Shown here one piece after another: positions 1-5,538 of a stretch of DNA of 5,974 nt. The notes under the pieces were generated by a model. That model had not been told where the DNA came from. It saw only the letters and a program-made list of their open reading frames with translations, and made no database searches. Made by a program: the position numbers and the translations under genes. This DNA is from Chloroflexota bacterium (lineage in GTDB: Bacteria > Chloroflexota > Anaerolineae > Anaerolineales > UBA4823): positions 1 through 5,974 of the forward strand of contig JAUWLJ010000146.1 in NCBI GenBank assembly GCA_030613705.1, written 5' to 3'. Numbering within the stretch: position 1 is the stretch's first letter; every line of letters begins with the position of its first letter.

Positions 1-2
1 TG

Positions 3-923
3 GAAAGGATCATGGGTAAGGTCGTCAAAGCAGACGAAGGAAAATTTGCTGCCTTGAGTGCAGCATTTAGCGAAAACGGAGTGCTGGTTTATGTGCCTCA
101 GGGTATCCGGATTGAACAACCCTTGCACAGCATCTTGTGGGGACCAGGGCTTAACTTAGCTTATTTTTCCCATATCCTGATATTTCTGGAAGAAGGGGCA
201 GAGCTTACCTATGTGCATGAAGCTGCCTCGATGACTGAACCAGATGGGCAAACCATGCATGCTGGTATCATCGAAATCAGTGTCGGACCTCGAGCAAATT
301 TACGTTTTGTGGAACTGCAATCCTGGGGAGATCACGTTTGGAATTTTAACCACAAACGTGCCCAGGTGGGGAAAGATGCAAATTTCGATTGGGTATTTGC
401 TGCCGTTGGCAGCAGACTGACAAAAGATTTCTCGGATCTGGATTTAATCGGTGAAGGAGCTGTCGGCAGGATGTCGGGTTTCTATTTCACAGATGGAAAT
501 CAGCATCTCGATCATGATACACAGCAGAATCACTTGGCACCCAATACGACGAGCGACTTATTGTTCAAAGGCGTCTTAAAGGACCAAAGCCGATCTGTCT
601 GGCAGGGAATGATTTATGTAGCTCCTATTGCCCAGAAAACTGATGGTTACCAAGCTAACAGGAACCTTCTGTTGAGCAGACAAGCGCGAGCAGATTCGAT
701 TCCGGGATTAGAGATCATGGCAGATGATGTTCGCTGCACTCACGGTGCGACTGTGGGAAAAATTGATCCTGATGAACTGTTTTACTCACACAGCCGGGGG
801 ATAAATCTGCCAGATGCAGAAAGATTAATTGTTCAAGGTTTTTTCGATCCAATCATGCAGCGTATCCCGTTTGATGGGGTGAGGGATCGCTTAAACCAGG
901 TGATCACACGGAAAATGGGTTAA
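3..923 (+). CDS. sufD: SufD, Fe-S cluster assembly scaffold subunit (5' end cut by window)
   Basis: SufD is a cytoplasmic beta-helix protein that pairs with SufB and the ATPase SufC to assemble Fe-S clusters. The frame is open to the left edge with no stop. The first in-window ATG (position 12) lies inside a conserved segment, and family members run to roughly 400 or more residues, so about 100 or more N-terminal residues are probably missing. Counting from that ATG, visible family motifs are YVPQGIRIEQPLHS near residues 27-40, NHLAPNTTSDLLFKG near 173-187, and DVRCTHGATVGKID near 240-253. The His at 244 matches the conserved SufD histidine (His360 in E. coli). SufB has EHEATTS at this place, which argues for SufD. 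The C-terminal stretch AERLIVQGFF is also typical. sufS and sufU downstream confirm the SUF context. Confidence 0.93.
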   Translation, partial: ERIMGKVVKADEGKFAALSAAFSENGVLVYVPQGIRIEQPLHSILWGPGLNLAYFSHILIFLEEGAELTYVHEAASMTEPDGQTMHAGIIEISVGPRANLRFVELQSWGDHVWNFNHKRAQVGKDANFDWVFAAVGSRLTKDFSDLDLIGEGAVGRMSGFYFTDGNQHLDHDTQQNHLAPNTTSDLLFKGVLKDQSRSVWQGMIYVAPIAQKTDGYQANRNLLLSRQARADSIPGLEIMADDVRCTHGATVGKIDPDELFYSHSRGINLPDAERLIVQGFFDPIMQRIPFDGVRDRLNQVITRKMG

Positions 924-975
924 GCCGGATTTCACCGTCGGAAAGTACTTCACCACCAGGAGTGTGCAACATTTA

Positions 976-1024
976 TTCACTTGGCGTGAACAATTAAACA
1001 GGAAGAGAGTATTCACTCTATGAA
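976..1024. promoter_or_regulatory. Two operator-like dyads upstream of the 97-residue gene
   Basis: Within the 153-bp gap after sufD there are two related inverted repeats: TTCAC-N5-GTGAA at 976-990 and TTCA-N5-TGAA at 1012-1024. Their centres are 35 bp apart. Each sits in a partly repeated sequence: TATTCACT at 974-981 and 1010-1017, and TGAACA at 987-992 and 1021-1026. A weak promoter-like pair, TTCACC (949-954) and TTTATT (972-977) with a 17-bp spacer, would place a start site inside the first dyad. This would fit a regulator site controlling an internal promoter of the SUF operon. The dyads are directly visible; the regulatory role is inferred, and the arms are short enough for chance to be possible. 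Confidence 0.3.
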
Positions 1025-1065
1025 CAGGAAATTGCATTTCTCTAAGGAGAGCAGAGGATTAATTT

Positions 1066-1071
1066 AGGAGG
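1066..1071 (+). promoter_or_regulatory. Strong Shine-Dalgarno that fixes a TTG start
   Basis: AGGAGG lies 5 nt before TTG at 1077. It is the best ribosome-binding site in the SUF part of the window, and it supports the unusual TTG start of the 97-residue gene. No ATG or GTG start is needed. Confidence 0.75.
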
Positions 1072-1076
1072 CAGAG

Positions 1077-1370
1077 TTGTCGGATATATATTTTACAAGT
1101 GCTCCAGATCAGAAGGAGGCCTATCAGGTCGGGGATCGGGTCGAAGTATTTTGCGACCATCTAGATGAGGGTGATAACCGTATTCGAGATTGGCTAATTG
1201 GGACCGTCGTCCAGGTTGATTCGAAATTGATCGCGGTCCAGTTCGAAGAAAATGTCTATTTAACGGATGGGTGGATGGTGCCTGATCATGTATTGTGGTG
1301 CCCGAAGATATCAAGTAAAGTGCGCTTACTGCAGAGAAAGAAGAAAAGGTCGCGCTCAAGGTCAAAATAG
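1077..1370 (+). CDS. Small SH3/Tudor-like protein with basic tail, embedded in the SUF operon
   Basis: This is a 97-residue soluble protein of unknown function. It starts at TTG behind a perfect AGGAGG. Residues about 17-75 read as a compact beta-barrel of SH3/Tudor/KOW type: GDRVEVFCDHL, then WLIGTVVQVDSK, then IAVQFEENVYLTDGW and MVPDHVLWCP. The end, residues 87-97, is strongly basic (RKKKRSRSRSK). Cys26 and Cys75 are the only cysteines and do not form a known metal motif. It lies between sufD and sufS, with only 3 nt before the sufS ATG, so it is probably co-translated with sufS. The basic tail suggests nucleic-acid or acidic-protein binding, but this is inference. No signal peptide or membrane segment is visible. 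I do not recognise a named family with certainty, and a SUF-specific accessory role is only suggested by position. Confidence 0.8.
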   Translation: MSDIYFTSAPDQKEAYQVGDRVEVFCDHLDEGDNRIRDWLIGTVVQVDSKLIAVQFEENVYLTDGWMVPDHVLWCPKISSKVRLLQRKKKRSRSRSK

Positions 1371-1373
1371 CTG

Positions 1374-2624
1374 ATGGAATCGCTCAAGCCGACTGACGTT
1401 CTCGATATCGAAAGAATCCAGGCAGATTTCCCGATTTTGGCGCGGGAGGTAAAACCTGGCGTTAAGGTAGTTTATCTAGATTCCACTGCAACAACGCAGA
1501 AACCAGTTCAGGTGATCGAGACGATGAATGAATATTATCGCCGGTCGAATGCAAATATTCATCGCGGAATTCATGTGTTGGCTGAGGAGGCTACCGCCCT
1601 CTATGAAGATGCTCGAGTTACCGTAGCGAAATTCATCAATGCACCAGCTGCGAGACAGATAATCTTCACAAGGAACACAACCGAATCGATCAACCTCGTC
1701 GCTCAAACCTGGGGACGCGTGAATCTAAATCCTGCGGATGTCGTCATCTTAACTGAAATGGAGCATCATTCAAACCTGGTCCCCTGGCAAATATTAGCCG
1801 CACAGAAAAATCTGCAGCTAGAATTCATACCTGTAGATGCGCAAGGCTACCTTGATCTAGAGGTATACCGAAGTTTATTGGATCTGAATCCCAAGCTGGT
1901 AGCTTTCACGCAAATGTCAAATGTTTTAGGGACGATCAACCCCGCAATGGAAATGACTCAAATGGCTCATGATTCAGGAGCAATCGTCTTAATTGATGGC
2001 GCCCAATCTGTACCGCATTTTCCAGTCGATGTCCAAGAATTGGGTGCTGATTTTTTGGTTTTCTCAGGACATAAAATGTGCGGTCCAACGGGTGTAGGCG
2101 TTCTTTACGGAAGAAAAAAATTATTAGAAGAGATGCCTCCATTTCTTGGTGGCGGGGATATGATCAAGCGAGTGCAACTTCGATCTTTTATACCAAATTC
2201 AATCCCGTATAAATTTGAAGCAGGCACACCAGCTATTGCTGAAGCGATTGGTTTAGGTGCTGCGGTTGATTATCTGCAGCAAGTTGGGTTAGATGCCATT
2301 GCTGCCCAAGAGCAGGTAGTGGTGGATTACGCGCTTGAACGCTTGAGCGAAGTACCCGGCGTTACAGTTTATGGACCAGAGGCGATAGATCGGGGCGGGG
2401 TAACTGCATTCAATTTGGATGGTGTTCATGCACATGATGTCGCACAAGTTCTAGATGGAGATGGGGTCGCAGTACGTGCAGGGCATCATTGCGCAATGCC
2501 GCTGCATGATAAATTAAATATACCTGCCTCTGCACGGGCAAGCTATTATTTGTACAACTCGGTAGAGGATGTTGATAAATTAATTGATGCTATTTACAAG
2601 GTAAAGAAAATCTTCAGATTGTAA
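1374..2624 (+). CDS. sufS: SufS, cysteine desulfurase (group II, PLP-dependent)
   Basis: SufS converts L-cysteine to alanine and holds the sulfur as a persulfide on its active-site cysteine, which it passes to SufU. The protein has 416 residues, a normal length for SufS. The PLP lysine is Lys234 in FSGHKMCGPTGVGVLYG. The catalytic cysteine is Cys373 in RAGHHCAMP, the short-loop group II context. Other family motifs are FTRNTTESINLVA, TEMEHHSNLVPW, DGAQSVPH and the Gly-rich GGGDMI. The N-terminal motif reads YLDSTATTQKP instead of the common YLDNAATTQKP. The ATG at 1374 is 3 nt after the preceding stop, with only a weak upstream AAGG, so translational coupling is likely. sufU follows 25 nt downstream, which fits the SufS-SufU relay seen in Gram-positive-type SUF operons. 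Confidence 0.96.
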   Translation: MESLKPTDVLDIERIQADFPILAREVKPGVKVVYLDSTATTQKPVQVIETMNEYYRRSNANIHRGIHVLAEEATALYEDARVTVAKFINAPAARQIIFTRNTTESINLVAQTWGRVNLNPADVVILTEMEHHSNLVPWQILAAQKNLQLEFIPVDAQGYLDLEVYRSLLDLNPKLVAFTQMSNVLGTINPAMEMTQMAHDSGAIVLIDGAQSVPHFPVDVQELGADFLVFSGHKMCGPTGVGVLYGRKKLLEEMPPFLGGGDMIKRVQLRSFIPNSIPYKFEAGTPAIAEAIGLGAAVDYLQQVGLDAIAAQEQVVVDYALERLSEVPGVTVYGPEAIDRGGVTAFNLDGVHAHDVAQVLDGDGVAVRAGHHCAMPLHDKLNIPASARASYYLYNSVEDVDKLIDAIYKVKKIFRL

Positions 2625-2649
2625 AGTTAGTATAAAGAGAATTAAACAT

Positions 2650-3045
2650 ATGGATGATTTCTATCGTGAAATAATCATTGATCGCTACCAGAATCCTCAC
2701 TTTAAGGGAGAGCTCGACCCGCACGATATCACTTTTGAAGATTCGAATCCTTTATGTGGAGATGAACTGCGGATCGATGTCCGGATGAACGGTGAGGATA
2801 AGATTGAAGAGGCAAGATTTTCTGGCCGGGGATGTGCCATCTCTCTGGCCTCTGCTGATTTACTCCTTGAATATGTTCAGGGGAAATCTATCGAAGAAGT
2901 AAAAGCCCTTTCCAAGGATGATGTTCTAGATTTGTTGGGTATTGAGCTTGGACCGGTGCGGTTGAAATGTGCATTATTATCGCTTAAAGTGCTTAAAGCT
3001 GGCGCTTATGGGTTGGATGAGGCCAGCGATGAGTTGGTTGAATAA
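2650..3045 (+). CDS. sufU: SufU-like sulfur acceptor / Fe-S assembly protein (short form)
   Basis: This 131-residue protein of the IscU/SufU fold accepts sulfur from SufS and hands it to the SufBCD scaffold. The three conserved cysteines are Cys36 (NPLCGDEL, with Asp38 as the usual fourth ligand), Cys62 (GRGCAISLASAD) and Cys107 (VRLKCALLSLKVL). The residue before the third Cys is Lys106, as in SufU, not the His found in IscU. SufU proteins normally carry an insertion of about 18-21 residues between the second and third cysteines. Here that spacing is only 45 residues, close to IscU, so the insertion is missing or very short. The start ATG has a weak AGAGA-type ribosome site. The Rieske gene begins 2 nt after its stop. 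I infer zinc binding from family knowledge; a cluster-scaffold role cannot be excluded. Confidence 0.93.
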   Translation: MDDFYREIIIDRYQNPHFKGELDPHDITFEDSNPLCGDELRIDVRMNGEDKIEEARFSGRGCAISLASADLLLEYVQGKSIEEVKALSKDDVLDLLGIELGPVRLKCALLSLKVLKAGAYGLDEASDELVE

Positions 3046-3047
3046 GC

Positions 3048-3398
3048 ATGAATAAATACAATAAAGTTGAAGAGAATTCTGTTGAATTTGTCCCCATTGC
3101 CACAGTAAGCGATTTACCGGATGGAGAGCGTCTTTTCGTAGAAATCGATGATCGGGAGCTGGTGGTATTCAATATTGCAGGAGATTATTTCGCAATTGGG
3201 GATGTGTGCTCGCATGATGACGGACCTTTGGGTGAAGGAGAAGTTGAAGGTCATGATGTAATTTGTCCACGGCATGGTGCAAGATTTGATATTCGATCAG
3301 GCAGTGTTACTGCACTTCCAGCTGTTGTAGATATACCTGCCTATCCCATCAGGGTGGTAGGCGATCAGATCGAAGTTGGGATTCCATTTGAAGAATAA
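3048..3398 (+). CDS. Rieske-type [2Fe-2S] ferredoxin, last gene of the SUF operon
   Basis: This 116-residue soluble protein has a complete Rieske motif: Cys54-X-His56 in DVCSHDDGPLGEG and Cys73-X2-His76 in VICPRHGARFDIRSG, 16 residues apart. Two Cys and two His would bind a [2Fe-2S] cluster. The length and the flanking beta-strand sequence match the small ferredoxins of biphenyl/naphthalene dioxygenase type (non-heme oxygenase ferredoxin subunit). No oxygenase or reductase is nearby. No transmembrane anchor or twin-arginine signal is present, so it is cytoplasmic. It starts 2 nt after the sufU stop and is clearly in the same operon. Similar Rieske proteins occur in SUF operons of other bacteria. 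A role in supplying electrons to cluster assembly, or as a carrier for the assembled cluster, is a guess from context. Confidence 0.9.
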   Translation: MNKYNKVEENSVEFVPIATVSDLPDGERLFVEIDDRELVVFNIAGDYFAIGDVCSHDDGPLGEGEVEGHDVICPRHGARFDIRSGSVTALPAVVDIPAYPIRVVGDQIEVGIPFEE

Positions 3399-3422
3399 AT
3401 AATAACCAAGTCAACCCTTGAC
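3395..3422 (-). terminator. Weak possible terminator at the end of the minus-strand operon
   Basis: Read on the minus strand, GTCAA-GGG-TTGAC (3422 to 3410) forms a 5-bp stem overlapping the methyltransferase stop. A T-rich tail follows, TTGGTTATTATTTATT. The stem is short and AT-rich, so this is at best a weak intrinsic terminator. On the plus strand the same dyad has no T-tract after it, so it does not explain where the SUF transcript ends. Confidence 0.25.
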
Positions 3423-4184
3423 CACCTTTCCCCAAGCGTAAAAAGTGGGTACGTAGATTATCCTTTCCCCCGCAGCCCAGGCGGCGCGATCTATTTTTCT
3501 AACTTCTTCCGAGGATTTTAAAACCTCGGAAGAATTATTTAAGAACTCTAAATCCGATTGGATTATTTCCCATTCTGAATATAATTCACTTTCAGGGGTG
3601 GTGCTTTTCCATTGAGCTCCGATCACACCGACCTCAATATCATTTAGACCAGCTTGATGGAATATCGTTTTTAATTCTCTCCCTATAAATGGGTTTGCCC
3701 CTTGATTTTGGAGTGCGGTGGTTTGCCATTCATTGAGAACAGCTAATTGCTGGGGATAATCGATGCGACCCCCGTAGTCCGGTTCAGCTAAAACCAAAAC
3801 AGCGCCACCAGATACGGTGACGCGTTTCATTTCAAGAAGTACCGCCAAAGGATCCACCACCCACATTAATAGATATTGGCACAAACAACAATCAAATACG
3901 CTTGACTTGAAAGGCATTTTATGCGCATCACCAAGCGATAGGAATGCAGTCGGGGCAAATGAAGCTGCGATGGAGATATATTCAGAGTTTAAATCTAAGC
4001 CGATCGTGCTATCGATTGAAGATTGAGATAGTTCTTTGGTCAGGGCACCCGTCCCACATCCAACATCGAGCACACGCTGCGATTTTAAGACTCCCGCACG
4101 TGAGTATAGGTGATCGCGAATATCTTGCGTCCACTGAGATTGGAGTTCAAAACGTCGATGCCAATCGTGCGGAGAGAGCGGCAT
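3411..4184 (-). CDS. Class I SAM-dependent methyltransferase
   Basis: This 257-residue soluble protein has the Rossmann-type methyltransferase core. Motif I is RVLDVGCGTGALT (residues 37-49). The acidic residue after strand 2 is in GLDLN (Asp64). The next SAM-contact region is GDAHKMPF (85-92), followed by VFDCCLCQYLLMWV (97-110) and the strand VLVLAEPDYGG (129-139). It looks like the Methyltransf_11/ubiE-like group; the substrate cannot be read from sequence. The ATG follows the TGA of the PqqD/radical-SAM-like gene with no gap (TGAATG) and has no clear Shine-Dalgarno, so translation is probably coupled to that gene. This links it to the radical-SAM pair, perhaps as a methyl-transferring tailoring enzyme. 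Residues 218-227 (SSEVLKSSEE) are encoded by an 11-bp inverted repeat, described separately. Confidence 0.88.
   Translation of the reverse strand: MPLSPHDWHRRFELQSQWTQDIRDHLYSRAGVLKSQRVLDVGCGTGALTKELSQSSIDSTIGLDLNSEYISIAASFAPTAFLSLGDAHKMPFKSSVFDCCLCQYLLMWVVDPLAVLLEMKRVTVSGGAVLVLAEPDYGGRIDYPQQLAVLNEWQTTALQNQGANPFIGRELKTIFHQAGLNDIEVGVIGAQWKSTTPESELYSEWEIIQSDLEFLNNSSEVLKSSEEVRKIDRAAWAAGERIIYVPTFYAWGKVVKG
3504..3534. repeat. Perfect 11-bp inverted repeat inside the methyltransferase gene
   Basis: TTCTTCCGAGG (3504-3514) and its exact reverse complement CCTCGGAAGAA (3524-3534) flank a 9-nt loop, ATTTTAAAA, which itself contains the palindrome TTTTAAAA. The repeat lies near the 3' end of the methyltransferase gene and encodes SSEVLKSSEE on the minus strand. 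In the plus-strand direction it lies about 105 nt beyond the last SUF stop codon, so it could form a hairpin in a SUF 3' extension. A second small dyad, AATCC-GATT-GGATT, follows at 3551-3564. There is no T-tract on either side typical of an intrinsic terminator. Confidence 0.6.
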
Positions 4185-5351
4185 TCAGGATAATGTCGTT
4201 TGCGCAGTTGCCCAGATAGTTTCCCAAGGATCATTCAGCAAGTTGCCGAGAACCTGGTTGATATCCTGGTCAGGGAGCACATCTCCATCGGGTTCAACGT
4301 AAAGCCAGGCATGACCAGCACCTGGTGGGCGTTCACGACCTTTAAACTCCAGGGCAAAAGGATTTTGCATAGAGTATGGTACAGGAGTGTCCCATACCAG
4401 GGATAAATCGAGGTCTGCGGCGATTTCTCTTGCAGATAATAATGCATCTGCAAGCTCCTCGGAAGAGGCGCTCAACGAGATTGAGCTGACGCCGAGGTCG
4501 GACAATCGCTCCAGGTATGAGTCGATATCGGGCTGGTCTTGTGGAGTAATCGTAAGATGGATAGTGGTGAAAATATCGGATTGGGCAGCTTCTTGAATGC
4601 TATCCCAAATTCCATCCTGGTCAGGTTGGAGAAGATAAAGCATATGGTCTAAACCAGTTTGGAGCAGAGAATCAAAATAGCCACTCTCAGTGAGGCGAAT
4701 GCCATCTGTAAGAAGCCCGGTAACCAGACCGATCTTTTCGGCATGCAAAATCAGTTCGAGCAAATCATCACGTAAGGTTGGCTCCCCGCCGGTGAAAATA
4801 ACGTGTGGAATGCCAGCAGCCCAAGCTTTATCCAGGATGATGACCCAATCCTGTGTGGAGAGATCCTGACTGGCTCGCGTATGAGGGGCAAATTGCGGAT
4901 CGATACCTGGGGGCAGCTGGTAGGTGAGAGCGCAGTCTAAGCGATACGGGGCAGTTATTTCTCCGCTGTAAGGGCGAGTGCGATTAAAACCCAAATATGC
5001 CACTGGATCAAGGTCTGGAATTGTTACCAGGGTGTCAATCTGCTCGAGGAAGTCTGAATAATCCTGAAGAGCCTGTTCAAAAGATACCCGGTATCGAGAG
5101 GCAACCGCATTCCCGGCATCTTCTTCTGACATACCCTGGACAAGATAAAAAGCGTATTCCGCTGCAGTCTGGTTTAGATGAAGCACAGTGGAAGCATTGA
5201 CTATCATCACTCCTTCGCCATTCTTCTCAATGCGCAGGTGAAGGCGGTAATTGCGGGGGTCATCTTGGGGTGCCTGATAATGATAAACGCCAGCCTCAAT
5301 TGGAGTGATTGGTGTGAATCGCTGGCGGATTGATTCTCGGATGCTGGTCAT
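4185..5351 (-). CDS. PqqD-domain / degenerate radical-SAM fusion lacking Fe-S cysteines
   Basis: The start is set at ATG 5351, since GGAGG lies 9 nt upstream. This gives 388 residues. Residues about 48-108 are a PqqD/RRE-like domain (VMIVNASTVLHLNQTAAE, then ASRYRVSFEQ and DYSDFLEQIDTL). Residues about 133-330 follow the radical-SAM fold: PYRLDCALTY, LSTQDWVIILDKAW, FTGGEPTLRDDLLELI (GGEP at 188-191) and GLLTDGIRL. The CX3CX2C cluster motif is absent; after LTY the sequence is QLPPGIDPQFAPH. The end resembles a SPASM domain (YVEPDGDVLPDQ, LGNLLNDPWETIW), but Asp replaces the Cys found in the neighbour and the protein stops before the last cysteine motif. Cys140 is the only cysteine. It is probably a pseudoenzyme acting as binding or delivery subunit for the intact radical-SAM protein upstream. 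The methyltransferase follows directly. The function is inferred. Confidence 0.88.
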   Translation of the reverse strand: MTSIRESIRQRFTPITPIEAGVYHYQAPQDDPRNYRLHLRIEKNGEGVMIVNASTVLHLNQTAAEYAFYLVQGMSEEDAGNAVASRYRVSFEQALQDYSDFLEQIDTLVTIPDLDPVAYLGFNRTRPYSGEITAPYRLDCALTYQLPPGIDPQFAPHTRASQDLSTQDWVIILDKAWAAGIPHVIFTGGEPTLRDDLLELILHAEKIGLVTGLLTDGIRLTESGYFDSLLQTGLDHMLYLLQPDQDGIWDSIQEAAQSDIFTTIHLTITPQDQPDIDSYLERLSDLGVSSISLSASSEELADALLSAREIAADLDLSLVWDTPVPYSMQNPFALEFKGRERPPGAGHAWLYVEPDGDVLPDQDINQVLGNLLNDPWETIWATAQTTLS

Positions 5352-5467
5352 CGAATACTGCCTCCATTCGTGATTAATAAAATATCGATCACTGATTTGC
5401 AATAATGCATGGCGATGAGAGAAACTTGGTTATCGCCAGGCTGAGGAAATTCCAGAAGTCTGATCAT
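5348..5467 (-). CDS. Possible micro-ORF, 39 residues, between the two radical-SAM genes
   Basis: ATG at 5467 opens 39 codons, beginning MIRLLEFPQPGDNQ and ending ILLITNGGSIR. Its TGA overlaps the ATG of the PqqD/radical-SAM-like gene in an ATGA, and its own ATG overlaps the stop of the previous micro-ORF in the same way. The Gly-Gly codons near its end contain the GGAGG that serves the next gene. The frame also stays open upstream to 5584, but without a usual start codon. It has one Cys and no known domain. It could be a precursor or leader peptide, a coupling ORF, a piece of a frameshifted small gene, or chance. The ribosome-binding site is weak. Confidence 0.3.
   Translation of the reverse strand: MIRLLEFPQPGDNQVSLIAMHYCKSVIDILLITNGGSIR
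5361..5365 (-). promoter_or_regulatory. Shine-Dalgarno that decides the start of the PqqD/radical-SAM-like gene
   Basis: On the minus strand GGAGG lies 9 nt before ATG 5351. The in-frame upstream alternative, TTG at 5402, would add 17 residues but has no purine-rich site before it. The start at 5351 is therefore preferred. Confidence 0.7.
5410..5438. repeat. 7-bp inverted repeat upstream of the PqqD/radical-SAM-like gene
   Basis: TGGCGAT (5410-5416) is matched exactly by ATCGCCA (5432-5438) across a 15-nt spacer. It lies in the stretch between the two radical-SAM genes, 59 bp from the start at 5351. It could be an mRNA hairpin or an operator, but it could also be chance. Confidence 0.35.
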
Positions 5468-5538
5468 AGCTGTAATTCCATAGGACCAATCAAAGTTTGA
5501 GGAGTTTTGAGTGGAATTTCGATAATCCGTAAGTTCAT
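5464..5538 (-). CDS. Possible micro-ORF, 24 residues, overlapping the radical-SAM stop
   Basis: ATG at 5538 overlaps the TGA of the upstream radical-SAM gene as ATGA and opens 24 codons (MNLRIIEIPLKTPQ, then LIGPMELQL). Its TGA overlaps the ATG of the 39-codon ORF, again as ATGA. No Shine-Dalgarno is seen, so it would depend on coupling. It has no cysteine and no recognised domain. The codons run naturally into the next ORF if one base is skipped near 5467 (MELQL then IRLLEFPQ), so the two may be halves of one frameshifted small gene of about 60 residues. Chance cannot be excluded. Confidence 0.22.
   Translation of the reverse strand: MNLRIIEIPLKTPQTLIGPMELQL

Noticed and set aside
12..14. 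ATG at 12 as the true start of sufD
   Set aside because: The frame is open upstream to the edge, the ATG falls within a conserved part of the family, and the resulting 303 residues would be too short for SufD.
3..923. SufB instead of SufD
   Set aside because: The conserved block reads CTHGATVG, typical of SufD, not the EHEATTS of SufB.
1093..1365. Open minus-strand frame opposite the SH3-like gene
   Set aside because: It has no ribosome site or recognisable domain, and the plus-strand frame has a strong start and operon context.
3504..3534. Inverted repeat as a classical intrinsic terminator
   Set aside because: There is no T-tract directly after the stem on either strand, and it lies inside a coding region; it is kept only as a repeat of unknown role.
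3817..4219. Open plus-strand frames opposite the methyltransferase
   Set aside because: They lie antisense to a gene with clear SAM-methyltransferase motifs and show no protein family features.
4200..4596. Open frames on both strands across the end of the PqqD/radical-SAM-like gene
   Set aside because: They overlap the conserved GN-DPW-IW region in the correct frame and have no independent support.
5352..5402. N-terminal extension of the PqqD/radical-SAM-like protein to TTG 5402
   Set aside because: No Shine-Dalgarno precedes TTG 5402, while GGAGG precedes ATG 5351 at good spacing, and the extra 17 residues match no domain.
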